Counted from the first letter of the stretch, positions 8,607 to 18,248 are shown. The stretch: 64,000 bases of DNA from Corynebacterium lubricantis DSM 45231 (GCF_000379425.1 NZ_KB902238.1:201-64200); one strand, 5' to 3'. The notes: generated from the sequence alone by a model not told the origin. Program-made: numbers and translations.

Positions 8607-10003
8607 TGTCACGCATTTTAGGACGCAAGCTCGAGCTAGGATTACTACTCCTAGTCACTGCGGTGATCGCGGTAGCTTTGGTGAGCCTCGAGCTCTCCCA
8701 AGGCAATGCTCTCACCACGGAGATGGCATGGATCATCGGTGGCTTTATCGGTGTGTTTGCCCTCGCGCACATCGTGATCAAATTCGCGGCACCTTATTCC
8801 GACCAGATCATCTTGCCGGTTGTGGCAGCTTTGAACGGGCTGGGCCTGGTCATGATCTATCGCATCGACATTGCCAACGAGACTAATCTGGCGTCTCGCC
8901 AGGTCATGTGGACACTCGTGGGTGTTGTGCTGCTCATTGCCACGTTGATTATCGTGGCCGACCACAAGGTACTCAGCCGCTTTTCCTACATCCTGGGACT
9001 CGTGGGCCTCGTGCTGCTTGCCCTGCCATTAGTGTGGCCACAGCCGGGCGGCGACGAGTTCGCCGATGCCCGCATCTGGATCACTATTGGCCCGTTTTCT
9101 GTACAGCCTTCCGAGTTCTCGAAGATCTTGCTGCTCATGTTCTTCGCGCAGCTGCTCGCCCAAAAGCGTGCGCTGTTTACCGTCGCGGGCTACCGGTTCT
9201 TAGGCCTTGAGTTCCCACGTTTGCGCGACCTCGCACCCATCCTTGTCGTGTGGGCGATCGCGATTTTGATCATGGCCATCTCCAACGACTTCGGCCCAGC
9301 GCTGCTGCTTTTCGCCACCGTGTTGGGCATGGTCTATTTCGCTACTGGACGAGCGGCGTGGCTGGTGATCGGGCTTGGCCTGGTCGCCATCGGCGCTAGT
9401 GCCGTCTACGCGGTATCCGACAAGATCCAGTCGCGTGTGGCCAACTTCCTGGACCCCATCGCGACATACCACGACGTCGGCGGCGGGCATCAGCTCGCGC
9501 AGTCGCTGTTCGGTCAGGCGTGGGGCGGAATCACCGGCACCGGCTTGGGCATGGGCTATCCCAGCGAAGTCCCTGTCGCCCACTCCGACTTCATCCTGGC
9601 AGCCATCGGCGAGGAGCTCGGATTGTTCGGGCTCGGTGCCGTGCTCATCTTGTTCGGCATCTTGATTGCCCGCGGTTTCGGCGCAGCGATGAACGTGCGC
9701 GATTCCTACGGCAAGCTGCTAGCCTCCGGCTTGGCTCTGACCATCGCGATCCAGATCTTCGTGGTCATGGGCGGTGTCTCCGGGCTCCTGCCAATGACCG
9801 GTTTGACCACGCCGTTCATGTCGGCGGGTGGCTCCTCGCTCATGGCTAACTACATCCTGGTGGCCATTTTGCTGCGGATCTCGAACGGGGCTCGCAAGCC
9901 TGCGGAGCTCGACTCCGCCCAGCAGCAGGCTCCAGGCACCAATCTTTTCCCGGCAGCTGGCCCTGCCTCATCTAATGCATCTAATGCGGAGGTGGCACGA
10001 TGA
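8606..10003 (+). CDS. rodA: Peptidoglycan glycosyltransferase RodA
   Basis: SEDS-family glycosyltransferase (465 aa) of the elongation machinery. About ten membrane helices are visible, with the family signatures RQVMWTLVG, PSEFSKILLLMF, the loop after AQSLFGQAWGG, HSDFILAAIGEELG and the GLTTPFMSAGGSSL motif near the end. The start ATGTCACGC at 8606 follows GGGAGGTG; an upstream in-frame start at 8588 is less likely. Overlaps pstP by one base and pbpA by four. Confidence 0.94.
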   Translation: MSRILGRKLELGLLLLVTAVIAVALVSLELSQGNALTTEMAWIIGGFIGVFALAHIVIKFAAPYSDQIILPVVAALNGLGLVMIYRIDIANETNLASRQVMWTLVGVVLLIATLIIVADHKVLSRFSYILGLVGLVLLALPLVWPQPGGDEFADARIWITIGPFSVQPSEFSKILLLMFFAQLLAQKRALFTVAGYRFLGLEFPRLRDLAPILVVWAIAILIMAISNDFGPALLLFATVLGMVYFATGRAAWLVIGLGLVAIGASAVYAVSDKIQSRVANFLDPIATYHDVGGGHQLAQSLFGQAWGGITGTGLGMGYPSEVPVAHSDFILAAIGEELGLFGLGAVLILFGILIARGFGAAMNVRDSYGKLLASGLALTIAIQIFVVMGGVSGLLPMTGLTTPFMSAGGSSLMANYILVAILLRISNGARKPAELDSAQQQAPGTNLFPAAGPASSNASNAEVAR

Positions 10004-11442
10004 ATCGCAGCATCCGCAACGGAGCGATCTTCTCCCTCATCCTGATCCTTGCCCTCTTGATCAATCAGACCTGGATCCAGGGCGGATTCAAGGAGCAGGA
10101 GTACGCACAGAACTCCTTGAACAACCGCGCAACCTACATGATGCGCGAAACAGAGCGCGGCCAGATCAACGCTGGTGGCCAGATTCTCGCCGAATCCACA
10201 CCAGACGAAAACGGCATCTACTCGCGCAATTACCCCACCATGCCGGTGTCTTTCTCGTCGGTACTTGGCTATGCCTCGGGCACCTACGGCACCGCCGGCC
10301 TGGAGCAGGGGTACAACGATGTGCTCAACGGTGATTCCACCTCTTTCTTGAACAATCGCGCCTTCGATACTGGGCAACACCGTCAGGGCGACTCGATCGA
10401 TCTCACCCTGGATCCCAATACCCAGGCCACCGCGTACGAGATGTTGTCGAACAATGGCTACGAAGGCGCAGTCGTCGCGATGCGTCCGTCGACCGGTGCC
10501 CTGCTGGCAATGGCCTCGACACCGTCGTATGACCCGAATGCCATTGTGAACCCGGAGACCGCTGACGCGGCGTGGAGCGAGGTCAACAACGACCCTGGCC
10601 AGCCGCTGCTCAACCATGCAGCGCAAGAACAGTTGCCTCCGGGGTCGATTTTCAAGATCATCACCACCGCGGCTGGGCTGGAAAGTGGCTTCACACCGGA
10701 TTCTCAGCTCACCGGAGCGGCCTCGATCACGTTGCCGGACACCGTCACTGAGCTGACTAACTACGGCAACAATGCCTGTGCTGGCAGCGGCGGCGGCCAG
10801 GTCTCGCTGCAGACCGCGTTCGCTTATTCCTGCAATACCGCCTTCGTGGAAATGTCCACGGAGATTGGCACCGACGGCCTGCGCGACATGGCCACTGCTT
10901 TTGGTGTCGGCGAGTCCTACGATCTGGGCCTGCCTACCGCCGCTGGCTCGCTCGGCGAGCTGCCTGATCTGGCGGCCACCGCGCAGTCCTCGATTGGCCA
11001 GCGCGACGTCACCATGACCGCGCTGCAGGCAGCAGTCATGGCATCGACCGTGGCTAACGACGGCCTCCGCATGGAGCCATACGTCGTCGACCGCGTCTTG
11101 GGCCCCGAGCTCCAGGTCCGCAGCGAAACCAGCCCGACCGAAGTCACCCAGGCAGTTTCGCCTGAGCAGGCGGGCACGCTGACCGAGCTGATGTACGCCT
11201 CCGAGCGCAACACTTCCGGCTACGACGGCAACAGCTTCGCATCGAAGACCGGTACCGCCGAGCACGGCGAAGACGTTCCCCCACACGTGTGGTACGTCGC
11301 TTTCGACCCCGCGAAGGACGTTGCGGTTGCCGTCGTGGTGAAAGACGGTGGCGGCTTCGGCTCCAGCGCAACCGGCGGCCAGGTCTCCTCGCCCATCGGC
11401 CGCGCCGTGCTGCGCGTCGCCCCGGCTGGAGGTTCAGAATAA
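10000..11442 (+). CDS. pbpA: Penicillin-binding protein PbpA (class B transpeptidase)
   Basis: 480 aa. A short cytosolic start and one membrane helix (AIFSLILILALLI, residues 8-21) are followed by a dimerization domain and the transpeptidase domain. Catalytic motifs: SxxK in LPPGSIFKII, SxN in AYSCNTAF and KTG in FASKTGTAEHG. Partner of RodA in wall growth. The start overlaps rodA, and the stop TAA shares its last A with the pknA ATG. Confidence 0.94.
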   Translation: MNRSIRNGAIFSLILILALLINQTWIQGGFKEQEYAQNSLNNRATYMMRETERGQINAGGQILAESTPDENGIYSRNYPTMPVSFSSVLGYASGTYGTAGLEQGYNDVLNGDSTSFLNNRAFDTGQHRQGDSIDLTLDPNTQATAYEMLSNNGYEGAVVAMRPSTGALLAMASTPSYDPNAIVNPETADAAWSEVNNDPGQPLLNHAAQEQLPPGSIFKIITTAAGLESGFTPDSQLTGAASITLPDTVTELTNYGNNACAGSGGGQVSLQTAFAYSCNTAFVEMSTEIGTDGLRDMATAFGVGESYDLGLPTAAGSLGELPDLAATAQSSIGQRDVTMTALQAAVMASTVANDGLRMEPYVVDRVLGPELQVRSETSPTEVTQAVSPEQAGTLTELMYASERNTSGYDGNSFASKTGTAEHGEDVPPHVWYVAFDPAKDVAVAVVVKDGGGFGSSATGGQVSSPIGRAVLRVAPAGGSE

Positions 11443-13019
11443 TGCACCCCGATAACCTTGAGGGCTTGCAAGAGCTAATTGGTAGCGATTACACGTTGCA
11501 GTGGATCATCGGCCACGGTGGTATGTCCACGGTTTGGCTTGCCGACGACAACACCCACGACCGCGAAGTAGCCATCAAGGTGCTCAAGCCTGAGTTTTCC
11601 TCTCACGAGGAATTCCTCACTCGTTTCCGCAACGAGGCGACTGCGGCCGAGGGCATTGAATCCGAAAACGTCGTGGCCACCTACGACTACCGCGAGGTCG
11701 AGTCCGACGCAGGCTTTACGGTGTGCTTCATTGTCATGGAGTACGTCCGCGGCGAATCGCTGGCCGATCTGCTCGCCCGTGAGGGAAAGATGGATGAACC
11801 ACTGGCCCTCGACGTGTTGGAGCAGGCCGCTCATGGTTTGAAGGTCATCCACAGCATGGGTTTGGTCCACCGCGATATCAAGCCGGGCAACATCATGATC
11901 ACCCAGAACGGGCAGGTCAAGATCACCGACTTCGGCATTGCCAAGGCAGCCGCGGCCGTCCCTCTAACGCGGACCGGCATGGTGGTGGGTACTGCCCAAT
12001 ACGTTTCACCAGAGCAGGCCCAGGGTAAGGAAGTCACCGCTGCCTCCGATGTGTACTCGTTGGGTGTTGTCGGTTATGAATTGTTGGCGGGTCAGCGTCC
12101 GTTCTCGGGTGATTCGTCGGTAAGCGTGGCTCTGGCTCACGTTAATAATGTGCCGCCTGCGCTGTCGACGAGCGTGTCTGCGCCGGCGCGCGAACTCATT
12201 GAGATTGCGCTGCGTAAGAATCCTGAGACTCGTTTTGCTGATGGCAACGAATTTGCCATCGCGGTTGCCGCCGTGCGCGAGGGTAAGCGCCCGCCGCAGC
12301 CGGCGAGTGCGGCGATGAATCAGGTCGCGGAGGAGCCTTCGCCGACGGCGTCGACGCGCCAACTTGCCGCAGTCGCGCAGCCCACCACGTTGCACCCGGC
12401 TGCCCGGAAGGATCCGGAAGGCTTGGTTACGGGGCCTGCCCAAAAGGCACCGAAGGCCGCGCCACAGCAGGCGCAGACCAAGAAGAATAGTTCCTGGCCG
12501 TGGGTTTTGTTGATCCTGTTGCTCATTGCGGCCATCGGTGGCTTGGTATGGGCGTTCGTCTCGGACTCGTTTTCTTCGCGGAACAACGAACCGCCAACTC
12601 CCACCGAAGTGATTGTTACTGAAACCGTGACGTCTTCGAACGGGGAGCCAACCTCGGTCGAGGAGCCCACGTTTGCTCCTGCGCCGACGACTCAAGCTCC
12701 TACGCAGGCGCCGGAGACGACGCGCACCACCAGTCAACAACCAACAACCCGGGAACCAGAGCCAACACAAACAACTCAGGCGCCAACGCAGGAGCCCGAA
12801 CCGACGCAACCTACGCAGGTGCCGCCGACCAGCGACACCGGCAACGGTAACAACAACGGTAACGGTGCTGGTCCTGGCGAGCAGCCTCCGCAGGCGACGC
12901 AAAATGGTAATGGACCTGGTGCGACCGGTGGGACCGGGAATGGCACCACAGGAGGCGGGGCAGCAACTCCGAATGATGCTGGGGATGCCTTAGTAGACAT
13001 GCTGGACGGAGGCGCATAA
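11442..13019 (+). CDS. pknA: Ser/Thr protein kinase PknA
   Basis: 525 aa from ATG 11442; a longer frame from 11289 lies within pbpA and is rejected. The kinase domain (residues 15-285) has the Gly loop IGHGGMSTV, Lys46 in VAIKVLK, H143-R144-D145 in VHRDIKPGN, DFG in ITDFGIAK and SPEQAQGKE. A cytosolic linker, a membrane helix at about 352-373 and an external tail rich in Pro, Thr, Gln and then Gly/Asn follow. There are no PASTA domains. Phosphorylates division and wall proteins. Confidence 0.95.
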   Translation: MHPDNLEGLQELIGSDYTLQWIIGHGGMSTVWLADDNTHDREVAIKVLKPEFSSHEEFLTRFRNEATAAEGIESENVVATYDYREVESDAGFTVCFIVMEYVRGESLADLLAREGKMDEPLALDVLEQAAHGLKVIHSMGLVHRDIKPGNIMITQNGQVKITDFGIAKAAAAVPLTRTGMVVGTAQYVSPEQAQGKEVTAASDVYSLGVVGYELLAGQRPFSGDSSVSVALAHVNNVPPALSTSVSAPARELIEIALRKNPETRFADGNEFAIAVAAVREGKRPPQPASAAMNQVAEEPSPTASTRQLAAVAQPTTLHPAARKDPEGLVTGPAQKAPKAAPQQAQTKKNSSWPWVLLILLLIAAIGGLVWAFVSDSFSSRNNEPPTPTEVIVTETVTSSNGEPTSVEEPTFAPAPTTQAPTQAPETTRTTSQQPTTREPEPTQTTQAPTQEPEPTQPTQVPPTSDTGNGNNNGNGAGPGEQPPQATQNGNGPGATGGTGNGTTGGGAATPNDAGDALVDMLDGGA

Positions 13020-15007
13020 TGACCTTGGTCGGAGACCGCTACGAGCTCAAAGAGAGCATCGGCACCGGTGGCATGAGCGATGTCTACGCCGCCACCGACA
13101 CCCTGCTCGGCCGTGAGATTGCCATCAAAATGTTGAAGGTCGACATGGCCCGGGACGAGAATTTCCGGGAACGCTTTCGTCGTGAAGCGCAAAACTCTGC
13201 GCGCCTGAACCACCCGAACATCGTGGCTGTCTACGACACGGGAAGTTATAACGTCGACGGTATCGATGTGCCGTTCATTGTGATGGAACGCGTCAACGGC
13301 CGGAACCTGCGCGATATCGTGCGCGAGGACGGAGTGCTCACGCCGGAGGAGGCCGCGAGGTTCCTCTACCCTGTCACTCTTGCGCTGCAGGCCAGCCACG
13401 ATGCGGGCATTATTCACCGCGACGTGAAGCCGGCGAACATCATGGTCACCAATACCGGCGCTGTGAAGGTGATGGACTTCGGCATCGCGCGTGCGCTGGA
13501 CGATTCCACCGCGCAGATGACGCAGACCTCCGCCGTGATTGGTACCGCGCAATATCTCTCGCCGGAGCAGGCACGTGGCAAGCCGGCCGATGGTCGCAGC
13601 GATATCTACGCGCTGGGCTGCGTGATGTACGAATCGGTCACGGGGCGTCCGCCTTTCGAGGGCGAGACTCCTTTCGCCGTGGCGTATCAGCACGTGCAGG
13701 AGGATCCGGAGGAGCCAAGCGGTTTCATCGCGGATCTGACGCCGCAACAGGCGGTCAACGTTGACTCGGTGATTTTGACGGCGATGGCGAAGCACCCGGC
13801 GGATCGTTACCAAACCGCCACGGAGATGGGCGAGGATTTGCAGCGCCTGGAGCGCGGTGCGGTCACTGCGGCCGCGCGTACTCACGTCACTGACCCGAGC
13901 GATGCTCCGACGACGGTGAGCGGGGCTGTTCCTGCTGCGGCCGCTGGTGCTGCGGGGGCTGGGGCTGCTTCTGCTTCCGATGAGACCCGCTACGGCCAGC
14001 ACCGCGCGGAGAACTCGCGCCCCGCAAATCGCTGGTTGAAGTGGATCGCAGCGCTGTTGGCACTGGTGGCACTCGGTTTTGGTGTCGCTTTCGCGGTGGA
14101 CTATTTCCGCCAGAACGAGGAGCAGCCCATTGCCGAGACGATGATTACCGTCCCGGATGTCACGGGCATGTCGCGCAGCGAGGCGCAGACGATGCTGATC
14201 GATCTTGGTTTCCAGGTCGAGATTGCCCACGCCGCTAGTTCCGATGTGGAAGAAAACCATGTGATTCGCTCGAACCCGTCGGCCGGCTCCCAGCTGCGCG
14301 CGGGTACTCAGGTCACGCTGACGGTGTCGTCGGGCAGCGAGGTCGTCTCGGTGCCGGATCTGACCGGCATGTCTGCCCAGCAAGCTGCGCAAGTGCTTTC
14401 CGACGCGGGCCTGCAACTCGACCAGAATCTCCAGGAGGAAAACAGCAGTTCTGTCGGCCAGGGCCAGATCATTCGCCAGTCGCCGAGCGCGGGCACCGAG
14501 CTCGCCGTGGGATCAGCTGTCTCTGTTGTGGTCTCCGCAGGTCCGGTGCCCACTACCACCGAGGAGGAAGAGGTCATGGTGCGGATCCCATCCTTGGTGG
14601 GCATGTCCTCGCAGGCAGCCCAGTCAACACTGGACTCGCTCGGCTTGTCCGCGCGCTTTACACCAATCGACTCCAACCGCCCCGAAGGCGAAGTCATCTC
14701 CGTCGAGGGCGAAGGCACCGAGGTCAAGGAGGGCTCCACCGTGAACATCCAGATCTCTAACGGCCAGGTGATGAGCATGCCAGACATCCGCCGCATGACC
14801 CCGGACCAAGCCCGCAGCGCTTTGACCCAGGCAGGTTGGGCCGGCCAGCTTGAGACAGGTGCCCCGATTCCAACGGGAGCACTTGTCGACGAGGGCCTGA
14901 TCGGTGGGTTCACCCCCGAAGCCGGTGCTGAGATTCGTCGCAATTCCACGATCACCGTTCGCCTCTGGGAATTCGACGCCGCGGCCCTACTTCCCTCGGG
15001 CCTCTAG
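13019..15007 (+). CDS. pknB: Ser/Thr protein kinase PknB with PASTA domains
   Basis: 662 aa. The kinase domain (10-275) has Gly loop IGTGGMSDV, Lys37, H133-R134-D135 and DFGIARAL. An Ala-rich linker and a membrane helix near 342-363 follow. The outside part holds four PASTA repeats, each opening with a VPDVTGM-like stretch (VPDVTGMS, VPDLTGMS, IPSLVGMS, MPDIRRMT). PASTA domains bind muropeptides or lipid II, so the kinase senses wall precursors. The fourth repeat is the most divergent. Start overlaps the pknA stop. Confidence 0.96.
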   Translation: MTLVGDRYELKESIGTGGMSDVYAATDTLLGREIAIKMLKVDMARDENFRERFRREAQNSARLNHPNIVAVYDTGSYNVDGIDVPFIVMERVNGRNLRDIVREDGVLTPEEAARFLYPVTLALQASHDAGIIHRDVKPANIMVTNTGAVKVMDFGIARALDDSTAQMTQTSAVIGTAQYLSPEQARGKPADGRSDIYALGCVMYESVTGRPPFEGETPFAVAYQHVQEDPEEPSGFIADLTPQQAVNVDSVILTAMAKHPADRYQTATEMGEDLQRLERGAVTAAARTHVTDPSDAPTTVSGAVPAAAAGAAGAGAASASDETRYGQHRAENSRPANRWLKWIAALLALVALGFGVAFAVDYFRQNEEQPIAETMITVPDVTGMSRSEAQTMLIDLGFQVEIAHAASSDVEENHVIRSNPSAGSQLRAGTQVTLTVSSGSEVVSVPDLTGMSAQQAAQVLSDAGLQLDQNLQEENSSSVGQGQIIRQSPSAGTELAVGSAVSVVVSAGPVPTTTEEEEVMVRIPSLVGMSSQAAQSTLDSLGLSARFTPIDSNRPEGEVISVEGEGTEVKEGSTVNIQISNGQVMSMPDIRRMTPDQARSALTQAGWAGQLETGAPIPTGALVDEGLIGGFTPEAGAEIRRNSTITVRLWEFDAAALLPSGL

Positions 15008-15077
15008 ATAGTGGCTGCTAACATTGATAAATAGAAACGCTTTGACGCGGTAAAGCTTAAGGAAACGAAGGAATGCT

Positions 15078-15347
15078 ATGCCTAAGGCAAAAGTAACTAA
15101 GACAACGGTGGGCACCCAGTCCAGCTCCACCACCAACCGCACCCCGGTCAAGATCAACACCGGTGGCACCCCGATGTGGTACAAGGTGCTCATGTTCGGG
15201 TTCATGCTCTTCGGCCTTGTCTGGCTGTTGGTGAACTACCTCGCGGGCGACCAGATCCAGTTCATGATGGAGCTCGGCCCATGGAACTACCTCATCGGCT
15301 TCGGCGGCCTGATTATTGGTTTGTTGATGACCATGGGTTGGCGTTAA
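15078..15347 (+). CDS. crgA: Cell division protein CrgA
   Basis: 89 aa: a basic, Thr/Ser-rich cytosolic head, then two membrane helices ([20 protein letters not shown] and [18 protein letters not shown]) joined by a short loop. This is the typical CrgA layout. CrgA bridges FtsZ, FtsQ, FtsI and wall-synthesis proteins at the septum. It is separated from pknB by 70 bases holding its own likely promoter. Ribosome site GAAGGA precedes the ATG. A strong terminator follows. Confidence 0.93.
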   Translation: MPKAKVTKTTVGTQSSSTTNRTPVKINTGGTPMWYKVLMFGFMLFGLVWLLVNYLAGDQIQFMMELGPWNYLIGFGGLIIGLLMTMGWR

Positions 15348-15379
15348 CCCCGACCTAGCACCGTTTCCTAAGATCTAAG

Positions 15380-15419
15380 GCCCTGGGCCACTCTTTCAAG
15401 AGTGGCCCAGGGCTTTTTT
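15380..15419 (+). terminator. Terminator after crgA
   Basis: Perfect 16-bp stem (15380-15395 with 15398-15413), two-base loop, followed by six Ts. Confidence 0.93.
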
Positions 15420-15471
15420 GCACCTTTTTGCACCCCCGCGCGAGCTTCCTCTGCACTTTGTTCACCGCGTG

Positions 15472-15751
15472 TTATCCCACAGTTCTTCTAGCTCATGCGA
15501 TAAGTTATCCACAGGGTGTGAATGAAATTGTGGAAAGACCGAAAATCCCCCAATTCCACAGCCTGTGGATAACTCTGTGCACTACTTCCACCATGTGACT
15601 AAAAGTGCTGATAGTCAACCATTCGGGCAGGTTATCCCCTACCCATTCGCCTAAATTTTCGGTAAATTACAAGAATGTGGTTATCCACAATGTGGATAAC
15701 TGTTGTGAATAACTCACAACTGGGGACAACTAGTGGATAACGGGTGGATAA
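15472..15751. other. DnaA-box cluster
   Basis: Gene-free 512-base region between crgA and the rhomboid gene. Four perfect TTATCCACA boxes: 15505-15513 (+), 15564-15572 (-), 15681-15689 (+), 15691-15699 (-). Three one-mismatch boxes: 15704-15712, 15732-15740 and 15743-15751 (all -). Weaker TTATCCC relatives lie at 15472 and 15632. The two central perfect boxes form a head-to-head palindrome. It may be an origin-like, DnaA-titrating or DnaA-regulated site. dnaA is not nearby in the window. Confidence 0.8.
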
Positions 15752-15799
15752 CTCCCCGACTTTTCACAGCCGCTTCTCGGGGTGTCCAGACAGAAAAGA

Positions 15800-15834
15800 A
15801 ATCCCACACACAGACGACATCTGCATGTGGGATT
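15800..15834 (-). terminator. Terminator of the rhomboid gene
   Basis: Inverted repeat AATCCCACA (15800-15808) / TGTGGGATT (15826-15834). On the minus strand it is followed by a T-rich run, and it sits just past the rhomboid stop. Confidence 0.7.
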
Positions 15835-15859
15835 AGGGGGTGCCAGGCCTCGGGTGGCG

Positions 15860-16504
15860 CTAGAACGTGACGACGAAAGCCGCGCTCACACCGCCCACCA
15901 CCAGCACAGCCAGCCAGCGCACAAGCTTCGAGCGCGAGGTCACCGGCCAGGCCATCAGGGCTCCGGCAATCAACCCGCCAAGATGTCCCCAAAGGCTCAC
16001 ACCTGGGCTGATCAGCGTGTACAACACGTTCATTACTAACAAAACGAGTGGGGCGCGGAGGTCGGCTGATCGTCGCGAAGCGACGGCGATGAGCACCGCC
16101 ATCAGTGCGTAGAGCGCACCCGACGCCCCGGCCGTGGGTGTGTTCGGATCCATCAACAGTATTGCGGCCGAACCGCCGAGCCCGCCGGCGAGATACGTGG
16201 CCGCATACAGCGGCGTGCCCAGATAGCGCTCGATCTCACGGCCGATGAACAGCAAGAAGAGCATGTTCAAGGTGAGATGCCCGATGTCGAGATGCAGAAA
16301 CATCGCCGTGATCGCGCGCAGCGCCCCGAGCGGCTCGGAGGTAACGAACGGGCCCCACAACACCGTATGGATCCCCAGCGGAGAACCCCACACGAGATCG
16401 CCGAGCGAGCGCGACTGCACGGCCGCGATCAGGAAAACGACCACACAGATGAGCATGATCGCCGAGGTCGCCGGTGCCTGGCGGGTGTAATTGCGGATAT
16501 TCAT
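15860..16504 (-). CDS. Rhomboid-family intramembrane serine protease
   Basis: About 214 aa with six membrane helices. The family features are present: HLDIGHLTLNMLFL (the HxxxN helix), the catalytic Ser in AGASGALYALM, and the catalytic His in LWGHLGGLIAG. It cleaves membrane-protein helices; the substrate is unknown. Start chosen at ATG 16504 (MNIRNYTRQ); an in-frame GTG at 16519 is an alternative, and neither has a strong ribosome site. It lies downstream of ppiA, with a hairpin between. Confidence 0.88.
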   Translation of the reverse strand: MNIRNYTRQAPATSAIMLICVVVFLIAAVQSRSLGDLVWGSPLGIHTVLWGPFVTSEPLGALRAITAMFLHLDIGHLTLNMLFLLFIGREIERYLGTPLYAATYLAGGLGGSAAILLMDPNTPTAGASGALYALMAVLIAVASRRSADLRAPLVLLVMNVLYTLISPGVSLWGHLGGLIAGALMAWPVTSRSKLVRWLAVLVVGGVSAAFVVTF

Positions 16505-16522
16505 ATGCTTATTACACACGAA

Positions 16523-16545
16523 AGCCCCCGCACGAAGCGGGGGCT
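16523..16545 (-). terminator. Terminator of ppiA
   Basis: 8-bp stem AGCCCCCG/CGGGGGCT with a 7-base loop, 14 bases past the ppiA stop. On the minus strand it is followed by TTTCGT. It lies directly before the rhomboid start, so it could also act as an attenuator. Confidence 0.65.
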
Positions 16546-16558
16546 AAAGTGAGCGAAT

Positions 16559-17083
16559 TTACTCGGAGATTTCAACGGACTCGATGACAACGTCCTCGAC
16601 AGGACGGTCCATGCGGCCGGTCTGCACTGCAGCCAGCTTATCGACGACAGCCTTGGAATCTGCGTCGGTGACCTCACCAAAGATGGTGTGCTTGTTGGTC
16701 AGCCATGGGGTTGCGTCCACGGTGATGAAGAACTGGGAACCGTTGGTGCCTGGGCCAGCATTAGCCATTGCCAACAGGTAAGGGCGGTCGAAGGTCAGCT
16801 CAGGGTGGAACTCATCAGCGAACTCGTAGCCAGGGCCGCCGGTGCCGGTGCCGGTTGGGTCGCCGCCCTGGATCATGAAACCAGGGATGATGCGGTGGAA
16901 GATTGCACCGTCGTAGAAAGGACCATCGGTGGTGCCAGATGCGTTCTGAGCGGAGTAGTCCTTGGAGCCGTTGGACAGGCCAACGAAGTTGTCCACGGTC
17001 TGAGGTGCGTGGTTACCGAACAGGTCGATGACAATGTCACCGAGGTTGGTGTGCAGAGTTGCAGTAGCGGTCTTCTGAGTCAT
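16559..17083 (-). CDS. ppiA: Peptidyl-prolyl cis-trans isomerase (cyclophilin)
   Basis: 174-aa cytosolic cyclophilin. Core motifs: [36 protein letters not shown] and [11 protein letters not shown], including the catalytic Arg of FHRI and the substrate-pocket residues. The start [10 protein letters not shown] at 17083 is preferred over the 23-residue longer frame, whose extra part looks unlike protein. Helps proline isomerization in folding. Confidence 0.93.
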   Translation of the reverse strand: MTQKTATATLHTNLGDIVIDLFGNHAPQTVDNFVGLSNGSKDYSAQNASGTTDGPFYDGAIFHRIIPGFMIQGGDPTGTGTGGPGYEFADEFHPELTFDRPYLLAMANAGPGTNGSQFFITVDATPWLTNKHTIFGEVTDADSKAVVDKLAAVQTGRMDRPVEDVVIESVEISE

Positions 17084-17172
17084 GCTAAATATTCTAGAGA
17101 AGTTTTGTGCTGGGTGCGGCTGCGCGCGGGGTTGTTCGCTATGGGCGTTCACCTACCCAGCGCCACAGCACC

Positions 17173-17259
17173 TTAACGGTTGAGGGTTGCCGAATTCCGC
17201 GGTCGCTGCATTTCGGCAATCTACGGCAACCTTGGAATTCGTGGAGCCTCAACCGTTAA
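17173..17259. repeat. Palindromic element, copy A
   Basis: Outer 12-bp inverted repeat (17173-17184 with 17248-17259) and inner 8-bp repeat CGAATTCC/GGAATTCG (17191-17198 with 17234-17241). The right outer arm contains the stop codon of the DUF559 gene. It shares outer and flanking sequence, in the same orientation, with copy B at 18249. Confidence 0.75.
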
Positions 17260-18191
17260 TCTGTGGGAGGGGTGGCACCTGGAGGGAGCGAATTCCTGGC
17301 TTCAAGTGCCGTTTTGATCTCGGCGACGAACCGATCTGGATTCTTAGTGAGATCAATTGGGCGGTATCTCACGACACGATAGCCCCAGTTGAGCAATCGC
17401 TTCTCCCGATCACGCTCCTGCAGCACTATGTCGTCTCGATTCTCACCTTTATATTTGATGTCACCGTCGACCTCGATAATGAGGAAGCCATCAATTAACA
17501 CATCGACTCGGTAGTTATCCACCCACACCTGCACGGTGATACCTGTGATCCCTGCTTGGATCAAGATCGCCCTGGCAAGTGACTCATACGCTGATTCCGA
17601 AGTATCGATAGCAGCCGCGATGCATTTTCTTGCTGTGGCGACGCCTTTTCTCCGTCCGAGCAAAAGCAGTTCCTTTGAAAGCGCTTCCCGAGTGAAACCG
17701 TTTGCTAAGGCCCAGTCACACGCAATAACCCCCTCAACCTCCCCGTGATACCTGCAAATATCGATGACAGTTCGAAGCTGCTTGGTAAGTCGAACCCCAT
17801 TCCAGTGATGTATATCCGACGGATTCAGGACTGCATAGTAATAGCTCACGCCCTTGTCCCTGTCTCTCTTAGCCGGAACTGCGCCAGAGGGGACAACCAT
17901 TTCAACGGTTTCCGGAGTGAGGGAGACTGTCCAAATACGATGAATCCGTGCTGCAGATCGACCAGCGATAACTGCTTTTTGCGCGGTCCTGCCAACAGCG
18001 AATGCCTTCAAGATCCGCTTCTTGTACCAATCAAGATCTTTGTACAGGTCAGCAGGAATAAACCACTGCGAAGAAAGTGAAACGAGCTCACCATTTGCAA
18101 TTGCTTCCCACACACTGAGGTCCGAGGATTGAACGGTACGTAAATTTACAAGCTTAGGTAGAAGAGTGTCGAATGTAAGTAGTTCAGCCAT
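17256..18191 (-). CDS. DUF559 (Vsr-like nuclease fold) protein with AbiEi-like N-terminal part
   Basis: 311 aa. The C-terminal third carries the PD-(D/E)XK-like pattern RVDVLIDGFLIIEVDGDIKY (Asp230, Glu240, Asp242, Lys246), seen in DUF559/Vsr endonuclease-like proteins. The first 200 residues (RSAARIHRIW, TKQLRTVIDICRYHG, CDWALANG) resemble the scaffold found in AbiEi-type antitoxins and DUF559 proteins. Function unproven; DNA cleavage or phage defence are guesses. The gene looks AT-richer than its neighbours and is flanked by two copies of a palindromic element, which suggests acquisition as a unit. Confidence 0.7.
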   Translation of the reverse strand: MAELLTFDTLLPKLVNLRTVQSSDLSVWEAIANGELVSLSSQWFIPADLYKDLDWYKKRILKAFAVGRTAQKAVIAGRSAARIHRIWTVSLTPETVEMVVPSGAVPAKRDRDKGVSYYYAVLNPSDIHHWNGVRLTKQLRTVIDICRYHGEVEGVIACDWALANGFTREALSKELLLLGRRKGVATARKCIAAAIDTSESAYESLARAILIQAGITGITVQVWVDNYRVDVLIDGFLIIEVDGDIKYKGENRDDIVLQERDREKRLLNWGYRVVRYRPIDLTKNPDRFVAEIKTALEARNSLPPGATPPTD

Positions 18192-18248
18192 GCCCTTTTA
18201 GACTGTCGCGCGGCTCTTTTGGTTGCATTGCCGTCGAAGCCCGCGCAC

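Noticed and set aside
12673..13018. Direct repeats in pknA tail taken as CRISPR-like
   Set aside because: They encode Pro/Thr/Gln and Gly/Asn low-complexity protein in frame; no regular spacer pattern.
12776..14416. 546-residue frame opposite pknA/pknB
   Set aside because: Antisense shadow of two clear kinase genes.
17187..17498. 103-residue plus-strand frame across element A
   Set aside because: Opposite the DUF559 C-terminus, no motif, and it runs through the palindromic element.
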